Below, in pieces: positions 1 to 9,129 of a stretch of DNA of 64,000 nucleotides. The stretch spans positions 62,001-126,000 of the forward strand of contig NZ_LNRU01000011.1 in the NCBI RefSeq assembly GCF_001468225.1. The letters run 5' to 3'. The first letter of the stretch is position 1. Every line of letters begins with the position of its first letter. The notes under the pieces were generated by a model that worked only from the letters and a program-made list of their open reading frames with translations, searched no databases and was not told the DNA's origin. Both the position numbers and the translations under genes were made by a program. Source of the stretch: Sphingopyxis sp. H053 (GTDB taxonomy: Bacteria; Pseudomonadota; Alphaproteobacteria; Sphingomonadales; Sphingomonadaceae).

Positions 1-1065
1 GCCCCTTATGTTCCCGGCAAGTCGGCGGGCGCCGACGGCCGTCCACTGATCAAGCTGAGCGCAAATGAAAATCCGCTCGGGACCGGCGAAAAGGCGCGCG
101 CGGCGTTCGCTGCGGCGCAGGCGGCGCCCGATGCGCTGTCGCGTTATCCGGACCCCGGTTCGGCGACCTTGCGCGAAACGATCGCGGCGAAGTTCGGACT
201 CGATCCGGCGCGGATCATCTGCGGCAACGGATCCGACGAATTGCTCCACCTCGCGGCGGGCACTTATGCCGGCGTCGGCGACGAGATATTATACGTCCGC
301 TACGGTTTTGCGGTCTATGAAATCGCGGCGCGGCGCGTGGGCGCGGTGCCGGTCGAGGCCGACGACAGGGATTATGCGACCGACGTCGACGCGCTGCTCG
401 CCGCGGTCACCGACAAGACGCGCGTCGTCTATCTCGCCAATCCGAACAATCCGACGGGCACGCTTGCGAGCCGTGAAGAGGTCGCGCGGCTCTATGCCGG
501 ACTGCCGAAGAATGTGCTGTTCGTGATCGATCAGGCCTATTCGGAATATCTGTCCGACGCTGAGGATGACGGCGGGCTCGAGCTTGCGAAGGCGCAGCCC
601 AATGTGTTCGTCACGCGCACCTTCTCGAAGATCCACGGGCTCGCCGCCGAGCGCATCGGCTGGGGCTATGCGGCCGCCGAGGTGATTTCGGCGCTGCACC
701 GCATCCGCCTGCCGTTCAACGTCACGCGCGCGGGGCAGGCGGCGGCGGTCGCGGCGCTCGGCGACGAGGAATTCGTCGCGCACAGCCGCGAGCATAATGC
801 CGAATGGCGTGCCTGGCTGGCGGGCGAACTCGAGAGCCTCGGCAACCATGGCATTCGCGTCGTGCCGTCGGCGTGCAACTTCCTGCTCGTGCTGTTCGAA
901 GGCGATGTGAGCGCCGAGACCGTCTATAATCGGCTGATGGACGCGGGCTATATCGTCCGCTGGCTGCCGGGGCAGGGGCTCCCCAATGCGCTGCGCATGA
1001 CGATCGGCACCGAAGACGAAACGCGTGGGCTCGCGGCGGCGATCCGCGCCGCGCTGAACGGCTGA
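1..1065 (+). CDS. hisC: Histidinol-phosphate / aromatic aminotransferase, 5' partial
   Basis: PLP-dependent fold-type I aminotransferase of the HisC group. It would transfer an amino group between glutamate and histidinol-phosphate or an aromatic keto acid in the cytoplasm. The frame is open from base 1, so the N-terminus lies outside the window; 354 residues are visible, close to full length. Visible motifs are [10 protein letters not shown], the substrate-binding [13 protein letters not shown] stretch (LANPNNPTG) and the PLP lysine in TFSKIHGLA. Its stop TGA (1063-1065) shares one base with the ATG of the prephenate dehydrogenase gene. That coupling suggests use in tyrosine/phenylalanine synthesis as well as, or instead of, histidine synthesis. 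The family is certain; the exact substrate is not. Confidence 0.9.
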   Translation, partial: APYVPGKSAGADGRPLIKLSANENPLGTGEKARAAFAAAQAAPDALSRYPDPGSATLRETIAAKFGLDPARIICGNGSDELLHLAAGTYAGVGDEILYVRYGFAVYEIAARRVGAVPVEADDRDYATDVDALLAAVTDKTRVVYLANPNNPTGTLASREEVARLYAGLPKNVLFVIDQAYSEYLSDAEDDGGLELAKAQPNVFVTRTFSKIHGLAAERIGWGYAAAEVISALHRIRLPFNVTRAGQAAAVAALGDEEFVAHSREHNAEWRAWLAGELESLGNHGIRVVPSACNFLLVLFEGDVSAETVYNRLMDAGYIVRWLPGQGLPNALRMTIGTEDETRGLAAAIRAALNG

Positions 1066-1967
1066 TGGCGATTGATCGCGTCGCCATCGTCGGGCTGGGC
1101 CTGATCGGCTCATCGATCGCGCGCGCGATCGGGGAGCGGCTGCCGCAGGTGGTGGTGACCGGCCATGACGCCAGCGCCGAAGTGCGCGGCATCGCTGCCG
1201 AACTCGGCCTTTGCGACACGATTGTCGATGATCCGGTCGCCGTGGTGGCCGATGCCGACCTCGTCATTCTGGCCGTACCCGTCGGCCGTATGGCCGATGC
1301 GGCCGTCGCGATCGCGCCGGGGCTGAAGCCCGAGGCGATCATTTCGGACGTCGGCTCATCGAAGGCGGGCGTTGCCGAAGCGCTGGCGAAGGCGCTGCCC
1401 GATCATGCCGTCATCCCGGCGCATCCGGTCGCGGGGACCGAGAATAGCGGTCCGGCGGCAGGTTTTTCGTCCTTGTTCGAAGGCCGCTGGTGCATCGTGA
1501 CGCCGGGTGCGGGTGCGTCCGAAGACGCCGTGACGGCGGTGACGTCCTTCTGGCAGGCATTGGGCGCCAAGGTCGATATCATGGATGCGGCGCATCACGA
1601 TATGGTGCTCGCGGTGACGAGCCATTTGCCGCACCTGATCGCTTACACGATCGTCGGCACCGCGAGCGAGCTCGAAGAGGTTACCGAGAGCGAAGTGATC
1701 AAATATTCGGCGGGCGGCTTCCGCGACTTCACGCGTATCGCGGCGAGCGATCCGGTGATGTGGCGCGACGTCTTCCTCGCCAACAAGGATGCCGTTCTCG
1801 CGACCTTGCAGCGCTTCAACGAGGATCTGACCGTGCTCCAGCAGGCGATCCGCCGCGGCGATGCCGACAAGCTCGAGGAGTGGTTTACGCGCACGCGCGC
1901 GATCCGGCGCTCGATCATCGAACAGGGGCAGGACGATGCGGCGCCCGATTTCGGGCGGAAGCACTAG
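1065..1967 (+). CDS. tyrA: Prephenate/arogenate dehydrogenase
   Basis: Oxidative decarboxylation of prephenate (or arogenate) in tyrosine synthesis, using NAD(P)+. The 300-residue protein begins with a Rossmann dinucleotide site (VGLGLIGSS near residue 10). It also has the family motifs ISDVGSSK, HPVAGTENSG and the helical-domain VTSHLPHLIAYT. No ACT domain is visible, so feedback by tyrosine would have to be direct or absent. The start overlaps the upstream aminotransferase stop by one base (TGATG), which argues for translational coupling. It ends 10 bases before a large inverted repeat and faces plsC. Confidence 0.92.
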   Translation: MAIDRVAIVGLGLIGSSIARAIGERLPQVVVTGHDASAEVRGIAAELGLCDTIVDDPVAVVADADLVILAVPVGRMADAAVAIAPGLKPEAIISDVGSSKAGVAEALAKALPDHAVIPAHPVAGTENSGPAAGFSSLFEGRWCIVTPGAGASEDAVTAVTSFWQALGAKVDIMDAAHHDMVLAVTSHLPHLIAYTIVGTASELEEVTESEVIKYSAGGFRDFTRIAASDPVMWRDVFLANKDAVLATLQRFNEDLTVLQQAIRRGDADKLEEWFTRTRAIRRSIIEQGQDDAAPDFGRKH

Positions 1968-1976
1968 GAAATACAA

Positions 1977-2052
1977 GTCGCCCCCGCGAAGGCGGGGGCC
2001 GCTATTGATGTAGCGCAAGGTTGCCAGCGGCCCCCGCCTTCGCGGGGGCGAC
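1977..2052. repeat. Long perfect inverted repeat between convergent genes
   Basis: Two 27-base arms (1977-2003 and 2026-2052) are exact reverse complements, separated by 22 bases. Each arm is itself nearly palindromic (CCCCCGC-GAA-GGCGGGG core). It fills the space between the stops of tyrA and plsC and could act as a bidirectional terminator or be a REP-like repeat. Confidence 0.85.
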
Positions 2053-2054
2053 GG

Positions 2055-2774
2055 TCAAGTTTCCAGTAACGCCTCAGGCGGGTTCAGCGCATTGATCGCC
2101 ACCCGCACGCGGGCCTCGGCGTCTTCGCGCGGCAGCCCGGCGGGGATCGTTTCGCCGATCTTGTACGTGATCGTCCCCGGCCATTTGACCCAGCGGCGCG
2201 GCGGAAAGGCGAGGCCGCTGTTCACCGCGACGGGGATCACATCAACCCCGAGCAGGCGGTACATGCCGGCAAAACCGGGGCGGAGCGGCGGCGCTGCGCC
2301 GTGCGGGACGCGTGTTCCCTCGGCGAACAGCACGAGCGGGCGCCCTGCTGCGAGCGCGGCCTTCGCCGCACCGAGCATCGCGCGCATCGCCTTGCCGCCG
2401 CCATCGCGGTCGACCGGAATCAAGCCGTAAAAGCGCGCCGCCTGGCCCCACACGGGGATCGAGAATAATTCTTCTTTCGCGAACACCGCGGGATGCTTGA
2501 ACAGCATCGGTTGCTCGACCGTTTCGAACGCCGATTCATGCTTGAAGACATAGAGGACGGGGATGTCGGGCATCTCGCCCTCGACGACGATCGTCTGGCC
2601 GAGCAGGAAGCGGCAGAAGAGCCGGTGCGACTGCGCCCAGATGCGCACGAAAAAGATCGTGCCACGGTGCGAGATCGGCAGCGCGATCACCCCGCCGATC
2701 GAGCTGATGCTGCTCATCACGAAAAAGGCGATCCAGAACAGGATCGAACGGAACAGGGCGATGGCGTATCTCAC
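2055..2774 (-). CDS. plsC: 1-acyl-sn-glycerol-3-phosphate acyltransferase
   Basis: Acylates lysophosphatidic acid to phosphatidic acid at the inner membrane (phospholipid synthesis). The 239-residue protein has an N-terminal hydrophobic anchor (about residues 7-30). The acyltransferase motif is a variant, H79-ESAF-E84, where the classical HX4D aspartate is glutamate. Motif III is FAEGTR (150-155). The GTG start (2774-2772) overlaps the TGA of the upstream YdcF-like gene (GTGA), so the two are co-translated. It is the last gene of the ftsE-ftsX-ydcF-plsC run. Confidence 0.88.
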   Translation of the reverse strand: MRYAIALFRSILFWIAFFVMSSISSIGGVIALPISHRGTIFFVRIWAQSHRLFCRFLLGQTIVVEGEMPDIPVLYVFKHESAFETVEQPMLFKHPAVFAKEELFSIPVWGQAARFYGLIPVDRDGGGKAMRAMLGAAKAALAAGRPLVLFAEGTRVPHGAAPPLRPGFAGMYRLLGVDVIPVAVNSGLAFPPRRWVKWPGTITYKIGETIPAGLPREDAEARVRVAINALNPPEALLET

Positions 2775-3301
2775 AGGCCGAGCAGCCCGCCCGCCAGTCC
2801 GGCCAGATATTTGTGATATTCGCGAAACAGCGTCGCGAAATTGGGCTGGCTGCGTACCGCGTCGGGCAGGATCGTCACCTTGTCGCCGACCGCGCGGCCG
2901 ATTTCATACTCGGCGCGGCGCATATGCCAGTCGGTGGTGATCAGTCGGATGCTCTTATATTTGCGGCGCTCTACCCAGGTCGCGACCTCGGTGGCGTTCG
3001 AGCGTGTGTCCTCGGCTTCGAACCCCAGCGCGATGCAGCAGTCGAACAGGCTGACCGGGCGCTTATATTCGGCGGCGAGTTCGCGCGGCTTCACCTCGCG
3101 CGCGACGCCGCTGATCAGCAGGCGCTTGGCATCGCCCGCCTCGAGCCGTTCGAGCGCGCGGTCGATGCGTCCCGGGCCGCCCGTGAGCACGACGATCGCG
3201 TCGGTCTTTTGTGCGTCGGCGGGCAGCGGCAGCAGCAGCGCGAACCATGCGAAGCCGAGCACCCAGGCAAGGAACAACAGGGAAATCAGGCGCTTGATCA
3301 T
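2771..3301 (-). CDS. YdcF/ElyC-like DUF218 membrane protein
   Basis: Protein of 176 residues with one N-terminal transmembrane segment (about 5-25) and a DUF218 domain facing the periplasm. Family signatures seen are DAIVVLTGGPGRIDRALE, SNATEVATW and the C-terminal TTDWHMRRAEYE. DUF218 proteins such as ElyC and SanA affect envelope or peptidoglycan precursor homeostasis; the exact reaction is unknown. Its ATG overlaps the ftsX stop (ATGA, 3298-3301) and its stop overlaps the plsC GTG, so the four genes form one tight operon linking division (FtsEX) to envelope synthesis. Confidence 0.8.
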   Translation of the reverse strand: MIKRLISLLFLAWVLGFAWFALLLPLPADAQKTDAIVVLTGGPGRIDRALERLEAGDAKRLLISGVAREVKPRELAAEYKRPVSLFDCCIALGFEAEDTRSNATEVATWVERRKYKSIRLITTDWHMRRAEYEIGRAVGDKVTILPDAVRSQPNFATLFREYHKYLAGLAGGLLGL

Positions 3302-4203
3302 AGAATCTTCTTGAGCGCCGCGAGCAGGGTCTGGCGCGCGGTCAGGGCTGCGAGCGCGATAGCCAATAGCGGCAGCGCCAGCAAGAGCGCCCAGCCGGCG
3401 GGGCCAAGCGACGCGGTCGCCGCAAGCCCCGCTGTGACCCCCGACCATTGCAAGCCGATCAAGAGCAGGATCGCGGCGGCGACGACGGTGCCGAGCGCGA
3501 TGCCGTAAGCGGTGTCGATCGCGATGCGGCGCTGGAACAGCCGCGTAATCTGGCGGTCGGTCGCGCCGATCATATGAAGCATCTCGATCGTCGGGAAATG
3601 CGTCGCGAGTGCGGCGCGCGCGGTCATGATCACCACCGCGGCACTGGCGAGCGTCATCAGCACCACCATGCCGCCGGCGATCCACGCGAGCGAGCGGATC
3701 AGCCGCGCGACCGGCCCCAGCCATTCGGCGTGCGGGATGATCCGCGCGCCGGGCGCCTCGCGTGCGACCAATGCCTCCAGCTGGCGCATAGGACCGGTGC
3801 GGTCCTCGCCGACAAAGTCGATGTCGACCAACGCCGGAAGAGGGAGCGATTTCAGCACCGGGTCGTCGCCCTCGGCGGCGCCGAACCATTGGCCGAGCGT
3901 CGCCTGCAATTCTTCGGGCTCGACCGAGCGCGCCGAGAGAACGAAGGGCTGCGCGGCGGCCGCCCGGCGGAGCGCGGCCGCCTGCTCGGCACGCGTCACC
4001 GGGTTCGCGGTGACGATCTGGACCGTCACGCGCCCGGCGATCGCGGCGCCGATTGCGTTCGCCGAGCGCGCAAGCCCGACCCCGGCGGCGGCGGCGAGCA
4101 AAGTCAGCATCATCAGGATCGCGATCACCCACGGCGTCGGGCCCGACAGGCGGCGGTCGGGAAGCAGGCGGCGATGCTGGACGGGAACGCGCGGGATGAT
4201 CAT
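3298..4203 (-). CDS. ftsX: Cell division protein FtsX
   Basis: Permease-like partner of the FtsE ATPase. The FtsEX complex couples the Z-ring to peptidoglycan hydrolase activation at the septum. The 301-residue protein has an N-terminal cytoplasmic tail rich in Arg/Pro, a first membrane helix (near 25-45), a periplasmic loop and three helices in the C-terminal half, the FtsX topology. It lies 10 bases after ftsE and overlaps the next gene by 4 bases (ATGA). Sequence similarity among FtsX proteins is low, so the assignment also leans on the adjacent ftsE. Confidence 0.85.
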   Translation of the reverse strand: MIIPRVPVQHRRLLPDRRLSGPTPWVIAILMMLTLLAAAAGVGLARSANAIGAAIAGRVTVQIVTANPVTRAEQAAALRRAAAAQPFVLSARSVEPEELQATLGQWFGAAEGDDPVLKSLPLPALVDIDFVGEDRTGPMRQLEALVAREAPGARIIPHAEWLGPVARLIRSLAWIAGGMVVLMTLASAAVVIMTARAALATHFPTIEMLHMIGATDRQITRLFQRRIAIDTAYGIALGTVVAAAILLLIGLQWSGVTAGLAATASLGPAGWALLLALPLLAIALAALTARQTLLAALKKIL

Positions 4204-4213
4204 CGGCCCACCA

Positions 4214-4945
4214 TCATGCCCTGTTTGCCGGCGGATAGCGCAGCGCGCCGGTGGGGTCGGACAGGCGCCCTTTTTCGAGCCGCATCATCTGCGCATTCTC
4301 GATGCGGCTGATCAGATGGATGTCGTGCGTCGCGACGACCACCGTGGTGCCGAGGCGGTTCAGTGCCTCGAACAATCCCAGCAAGCGCATCGCCATTTCG
4401 GGATCGACGTTACCCGTCGGTTCGTCGGCGACGAGCAGCTGCGGCCGCGCGATCACCGCGCGCGCGATCGCGACGCGCTGTTGCTCGCCGCCGGACAGCG
4501 TTGCGGGGCGGGCATCGGCGCGGTCGCCGAGCCCGATCCAGCTCAGCATCTCGCCGACCGGACCCGACAGATCCTCCTCGCTGACCCCCGCGATACGCAG
4601 CGGCAGCGCGATATTGTCGCGCGCCGAAAGGTGCGGGATCAGCCGGAAGTCCTGGAACACGACGCCGATCCGGCGGCGAAAGCCCGGCAGGCGGTGGCGC
4701 GGCATCGCGACCAGATCCTCGCCGAACAGGCGGACGATCCCGCGGCTCGGCCGCTGCGCAAGATAGAGCATCTTGAGCAGCGAGGTCTTGCCCGCGCCCG
4801 ATGCGCCGGTGAGAAAATAGAAGCTGCCGGGCTGGAGGTTGAAGCTGATGTCGCTCAAAACTTCGGCATCGGGGCCATAGCGCAGGCCGACGCCGTCGAA
4901 TTCGACCATCGCGCCGCCGGGCCGCGCCGGAGAGACGTCGGTCAT
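4214..4945 (-). CDS. ftsE: Cell division ATP-binding protein FtsE
   Basis: ABC-type ATPase of the FtsEX division complex. It shows Walker A (GASGAGKTS), a Q-loop region (VFQDFRLI), the ABC signature (LSGGEQQR), Walker B with catalytic Glu (LLVADEPTGNVD) and the switch His (ATHD). Total length is 243 residues. About 12 residues precede an internal Met (MVEFDGVGLRYG), where many FtsE proteins begin, so the true start may be near 4909. First gene of the ftsE-ftsX-ydcF-plsC operon; divergent from the zinc-ribbon gene across a 159-base gap. Confidence 0.93.
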   Translation of the reverse strand: MTDVSPARPGGAMVEFDGVGLRYGPDAEVLSDISFNLQPGSFYFLTGASGAGKTSLLKMLYLAQRPSRGIVRLFGEDLVAMPRHRLPGFRRRIGVVFQDFRLIPHLSARDNIALPLRIAGVSEEDLSGPVGEMLSWIGLGDRADARPATLSGGEQQRVAIARAVIARPQLLVADEPTGNVDPEMAMRLLGLFEALNRLGTTVVVATHDIHLISRIENAQMMRLEKGRLSDPTGALRYPPANRA

Positions 4946-5104
4946 AGCATCGCCCGCGCGCGACGGCGCGCCAGCGTCGGGTCAAGGAACAGGGGCGCTG
5001 GTCCGCTCATCAGCCAGCATCTCGCACGGCTATCCACAGAGGACAAGACGGGAGTGGAACGCGACACTTGCAACGCCGCGAATCAGCGTGTTTAGAGGGA
5101 GGCG

Positions 5105-5872
5105 ATGATCCTTGCCTGCCCGTCCTGTCATACGCGCTATGTCGTTCCCGATACGGCGATCGGACCCACGGGTCGTACCGTGCGCTGCGCCAATTGCCGC
5201 CATAGCTGGTTCCAGGAACCTGCCGCGACGCCGGTAGGGGCTATCGCGGCGCCCGCTCCGATCGCGCCCGAACCCGCGCCGGCAGCGGCTCCCGAAACGG
5301 CGCCGCGACCGGCCGCGACCTATTCCGATTTTCCCGAACCCGATCCCGCACCCGCGCGGGCTCCGCCGAGCTTTACGGCCGAGCCGGCCCCGCGTCCCGC
5401 ACCCGTGATCGATGATGCGCCCCTGCCGTTCCGCCGTCCGCGGCGGAACCCCGCGAAGCGCTGGACGATTATCGCCGCGAGCGCGGCGGCGCTGATGCTC
5501 GCTGCAACCGCGGGGCTCATGTATTTCGGCCTGCCGGGCTGGGCGCAGGGCCTCGGCCTGCCGGGCGGGGTCGACGAGCCCGACCTCGTCATCGAACTGC
5601 CGCCGAACCAGGATCATCGCGAGCTCGCCGACGGGACGATCTATTTCGCCGCATCGGGGGTGATCATCAACCCGACCGACCGCGAACAGCGCGTGCCGCC
5701 GATCCTCGCCGAACTGCGCGATGCGCAGGGGACGATCGTTTATAGCTGGACGATCAAGCCGCCGGTGCGGATGCTTCCGCCGAATGAAAAGGTCAATTTC
5801 AGCGAGGCGAAGCTCGATATTCCGCGCCGCGCGACGCAGCTGACCGTCAGCTGGGCACTGCCAAAAGGCTGA
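5105..5872 (+). CDS. Zinc-ribbon (MJ0042-type) membrane protein
   Basis: Protein of 255 residues. The N-terminus holds a CPSC...CANC zinc ribbon (ACPSCHTRY, then RCANCRHSW), followed by a Pro/Ala/Glu-rich linker (about 40-110), one transmembrane helix (about 122-143) and a C-terminal domain of about 100 residues of the DUF3426 kind. Such proteins are conserved beside ftsEX in sphingomonads, but no reaction is known; a cytoplasmic zinc-ribbon sensor joined to a periplasmic domain is the visible layout. The start has a GGGAGGCG ribosome-binding site just upstream. Confidence 0.75.
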   Translation: MILACPSCHTRYVVPDTAIGPTGRTVRCANCRHSWFQEPAATPVGAIAAPAPIAPEPAPAAAPETAPRPAATYSDFPEPDPAPARAPPSFTAEPAPRPAPVIDDAPLPFRRPRRNPAKRWTIIAASAAALMLAATAGLMYFGLPGWAQGLGLPGGVDEPDLVIELPPNQDHRELADGTIYFAASGVIINPTDREQRVPPILAELRDAQGTIVYSWTIKPPVRMLPPNEKVNFSEAKLDIPRRATQLTVSWALPKG

Positions 5873-5903
5873 AATTTAAAATCGTTACGGTGACGTCGCG
5901 GCG

Positions 5904-6965
5904 TCACAGGCTGAGCGCGGCGGCGAGCGAGAGCAGGAAGCTGGTCAGCGTGGCGACGATGATCGGCGCGAAGCTGCGCCATCCCTGATCGAGCAACAGG
6001 TGCAGCCGCGCCTTCATCGCGGTGGCGACGATCGCGAGCAGCAGCAACGCCTGTGCGCCCGTCGCGGCCGCATCCTGCGCTTGCTTCGGGATCGCGATCA
6101 GTGAATTGAGCGCCGCTACGCCAAGGAAACCGAGAATGAACCACGGCAGGCGTAGCGGAATGCGCTTCTTGTCGCCCGCTTCGCCGCTGCGGCCGAGCCA
6201 GAGCGCGACGAGCATCAGCATCGGCGCGAGCAGCGCGACGCGCGTCAGCTTGACGATCGTCGCGACCTCGCCTGCCGGCTGCGAGAAGGAAAAGCCGCCG
6301 CCGATCGCCTGCGCGACGTCATGGATCGACGCGCCGATCAGAAATCCCGCCTGCGCGTCGGTCAGGCCGAGCTCGGCCGCGAGCACCGGATAAAGCGTCA
6401 TCGCGAGCGCGCTGGCAACGGTGATCCCGACGAGGGTCAGGGTGAAACGCGCCTGATCGACGCGCTTGTCGCCGATCAGCGAATAGAGCGCGAGCGCCGC
6501 CGACGCGCCGCAGATCGCGGTCGCGCCGCCCGCGAGCAGCGCGGCGTGCCGGTCCTGCGCGAACAGTCGCGCGCTCGCCACGGTGACGATAATGACAGCG
6601 AGCATGATGAGGACGAGCAAGGCGAAGGGCAACGGCCCAAGCTCGGCGAGCTGTTCGGCGGTGATCCGCGCACCGACGAGCACGATGCCGACGCGCAGCG
6701 CGGTCTGCGACATCAGATCGAGCCCGGCGTGAGTGCGCTTGTCCTGCGACAGGAAGGAGAGGGCGAGGCCGATCAGCAGCCCCATCAGCACGATCGGCGC
6801 GGCATAATGGTCGGCGAGCCACGCCGCGGCGAGCGCGGCGATGGCGGTGACGAGGATACCGGGCAGATAGTCGCGCCAGCGGCGCCGCGCGGGCGGATGC
6901 GCCTCGAGCTGCATCTCGCCATAAAGATCGGCGGCCATCGGCCAGCTTTGTTCGGATGGCGTCAC
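5904..6965 (-). CDS. YeiH/UPF0324 family putative sulfate exporter
   Basis: Polytopic inner-membrane protein of 353 residues with about ten hydrophobic segments. It carries the family-specific stretches ATAICGASAALAL and FLIGASIHDVAQAIGGG. UPF0324 members (E. coli YeiH) are annotated as putative sulfate exporters on limited evidence, so substrate is uncertain. It stands alone, with a short intergenic region and then the tRNA-Arg gene on its upstream side. Confidence 0.8.
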   Translation of the reverse strand: MTPSEQSWPMAADLYGEMQLEAHPPARRRWRDYLPGILVTAIAALAAAWLADHYAAPIVLMGLLIGLALSFLSQDKRTHAGLDLMSQTALRVGIVLVGARITAEQLAELGPLPFALLVLIMLAVIIVTVASARLFAQDRHAALLAGGATAICGASAALALYSLIGDKRVDQARFTLTLVGITVASALAMTLYPVLAAELGLTDAQAGFLIGASIHDVAQAIGGGFSFSQPAGEVATIVKLTRVALLAPMLMLVALWLGRSGEAGDKKRIPLRLPWFILGFLGVAALNSLIAIPKQAQDAAATGAQALLLLAIVATAMKARLHLLLDQGWRSFAPIIVATLTSFLLSLAAALSL

Positions 6966-7068
6966 GCGATGTCCCCGATGTCCATGGCGCCGCTTTGCAC
7001 ATCGCTGCGCCGCGGTCGATAGGCCATTGCTGGCAAGGCGCGGGCTTGCTAGAGGCCGCGCTCTATCA

Positions 7069-7145
<77 letters not shown>

Positions 7146-7381
7146 TTTCCTTTATACTTCAAATATTTGACTAGATTCCGGCGATTTGCACGGGAGCGTG
7201 GATTTTGCCGCATAAGCATCTCGTTCGTGAGGCAATGCCATTACGCGTCATATTCGTCCGGCCGCGGTCCGAATCATGTTCGGGCATGGCACTTTGGGCC
7301 CGATGTCGGCCGTCAGATCATTGAAGATTCGCCCTCAAAGCGGACGTTAGGCACCACAGGTCCTCAAGATATGATGGTGCA
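7146..7381. other. Gene-poor junction after the tRNA
   Basis: 236 bases with a first part poorer in GC than the flanks. No convincing gene is seen; the open frames crossing it run into the antisense of the oxidoreductase gene. If an element integrated at the tRNA 3' end, this would be its left edge, but no integrase gene or remnant was recognised. Confidence 0.4.
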
Positions 7382-8800
7382 TCAGGCCGCCTGCAGATTT
7401 GCCTCCTTGGTCGCGTTTACCGGATCGATCGCAATTGCGGGAGAAGCCGTACCGAACCTGCGCTCCACGCGAATGCCCATCGATTGCAGAAGGCCTGTGG
7501 ATAACTCGCCGCCCGCGCAGACTATGACATCGTCGTTCGGCAGGTCGAACAATTCGGCGTGGTGCCGAAGGGAGATGGCGCCATGCCGCACCTCCTCGAC
7601 AGACGATTGGAGGTATAGCGTGACCAGGCCCTCCGCCGCCGCCGCGGCGATCGCATCGCGATTCTGCCTTCGCGTCCGGTTAAAGGCATCTCGCCGATAG
7701 GAAAGGGTGACCTGGGTGCCCGGCTGATCCGCCAATGCGACAGCGGCCTCGATCGCGCTGTCGCCGCCGCCGACGACCAGCACGCGCCGGCCGGCATATT
7801 GCGCCGGGTCGGTCAGGCGATAGACGACGTTGCTCCGCTCCTCGCCCGGCACGCCCAGCTTGCGCGGGGTTCCGCGCCGGCCGATTGCCAGCAGCACCCG
7901 CCGGGCGCGATACACGCCGTTCGCTGTTCTGACCGTAAAGCCCCGGTTGCCGGGCGTGACATCCACCACTTTTTCGTTGCAGCGGATATGCAGCCCGGTC
8001 CGCTCGATGACATCCTGCCATATTCCCAGCAACGCTTCCTTGCGGATTTCACGGAAGCGGAGTTCGCCGAAGAGCGGCAGTTTTACCGGTGCGGTCATAA
8101 TCAGCTTGTTGCGCGGGAAATGCGCTACGGTTCCGCCCAGACTATCTTGCTCGACCGTTTCGAAGCGCAGGCCGAGTTCCATCGCCCGCAGGCTGGCGGC
8201 AATACCCGCCGGACCCGCGCCGACGACCATCAGGTCGAGCATGTCGTGCGCATCATCGCCTTCGTTCGCGGCGGCGATCGCGTCGACAGCCTCGGTCCCC
8301 TGCTTCACGGCGTTGCGGATCAGCCCCATGCCGCCGATTTCACCGGCGAGATAGATGCCGGGGACATTGGTTTCGAAATCGGGACTGACGAACGGAATGT
8401 CGATGCCGCGCGTGGCCGTGCCGAAGACCAGCGACAGCGCGTCGGCTGGGCATGCCTGCTGGCAGGCGCCGTGCCCGATGCAGCGGGTGGGGTCGATGAG
8501 CGTGGCTTTCCCCTCCAAGAGGCCGAGCACGTCGCCTTCGGGGCACGCCAGCACACATGCCGAGCAGCCGATGCATTTGGCGGTGTCGATGACGGGGTGG
8601 AGCGAATTGGGCTCGGTCAGCCCTGCGTCGCGCGCATCTTCCAATATGGTGTGACTTTTGCGCTCGATCGCGCGGTGCCGCGCCCAATAGCTCAGCCAGA
8701 TGGGCAATGCCGGGAGCGCGTAGGCGAGCGCCGCCGTGTCAAACGGCAGTTTTGGTAACGCCGCGAGGGCGTCGGCGAAAACCGCCGGGTCAAAGGGCAT
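7382..8800 (-). CDS. Fe-S/FAD NAD(P)-dependent oxidoreductase (thioredoxin-reductase-like)
   Basis: Protein of 472 residues in three parts. A hydrophobic N-terminal stretch (about 22-40) could touch the membrane. A two-cluster ferredoxin domain follows: C76-X2-C79-X2-C82-X3-C86-P, and C107-X2-H110-X2-C113-X3-C117-P where His replaces the second Cys. Last is a two-Rossmann flavoprotein of the thioredoxin-reductase fold (VVGAGPAG at 192-199 for FAD, VVGGGDSAIE at 342-351 for NAD(P)H). No redox CxxC of thioredoxin reductase is seen in the pyridine domain, so electrons probably leave through the Fe-S clusters. It is divergent from the cytochrome b-like gene, and inferred to feed electrons from NAD(P)H into (or take them from) the multiheme chain. 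Confidence 0.8.
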   Translation of the reverse strand: MPFDPAVFADALAALPKLPFDTAALAYALPALPIWLSYWARHRAIERKSHTILEDARDAGLTEPNSLHPVIDTAKCIGCSACVLACPEGDVLGLLEGKATLIDPTRCIGHGACQQACPADALSLVFGTATRGIDIPFVSPDFETNVPGIYLAGEIGGMGLIRNAVKQGTEAVDAIAAANEGDDAHDMLDLMVVGAGPAGIAASLRAMELGLRFETVEQDSLGGTVAHFPRNKLIMTAPVKLPLFGELRFREIRKEALLGIWQDVIERTGLHIRCNEKVVDVTPGNRGFTVRTANGVYRARRVLLAIGRRGTPRKLGVPGEERSNVVYRLTDPAQYAGRRVLVVGGGDSAIEAAVALADQPGTQVTLSYRRDAFNRTRRQNRDAIAAAAAEGLVTLYLQSSVEEVRHGAISLRHHAELFDLPNDDVIVCAGGELSTGLLQSMGIRVERRFGTASPAIAIDPVNATKEANLQAA

Positions 8801-9129
8801 TGCGACTCCATCATATATCTGCGGATTTTTCCGCTATTTTCCCCTCTGGAAGCCCTCCGCGGCCCTAAGAGCCGTCCTTGCCACAAGAGGAAAGACCCCC
8901 TGCGCCCGGCGGTGCGGCATTCGCGTCGATGGGAGGTTCGAACCGCGTCTTCGTTCGGCGCTCTCGGCGGCGAGCGACATGGATCTTTGGTCAAAACCGC
9001 GTTCAGTTATCTTGAAATCAATGTGCAAAATCTGAAAGGAGTAGGCCAAATTATATAGATAGACTAATAATTTGTCATGCGGATGAGGGGGGTCTAGCCT
9101 AGTAAACATGCCCTAGAGGGTGGACCAAA
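8801..9129. promoter_or_regulatory. Divergent intergenic region of the redox cluster
   Basis: 329 bases between two divergent starts, with markedly AT-rich stretches (about 8980-9075). No gene is seen. An IR-like TTGAAATCAA lies near 9011-9020 and a TATATAGATA stretch near 9052. No textbook FNR box (TTGAT-N4-ATCAA) is present. Promoters for both directions must lie here, but I cannot fix their positions. Confidence 0.45.

Noticed and set aside
65-526. Open frame of 153 codons inside hisC
   Set aside because: Arg/Ser-rich shadow frame of a high-GC gene; no domain.
2771-4132. 453-codon minus-strand frame covering ydcF and ftsX
   Set aside because: Only its C-terminal part is the YdcF-like protein; the first part is an out-of-frame reading of ftsX with random Arg-rich composition.
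7167-7700. Plus-strand frame after the tRNA as an integrase remnant
   Set aside because: No Tyr-recombinase motif (R..HxxR..Y) and most of it is antisense to the oxidoreductase.
8801-9129. FNR/Anr box controlling the redox cluster
   Set aside because: Only TTGAAATCAA is found, which lacks the TTGAT-N4-ATCAA spacing.
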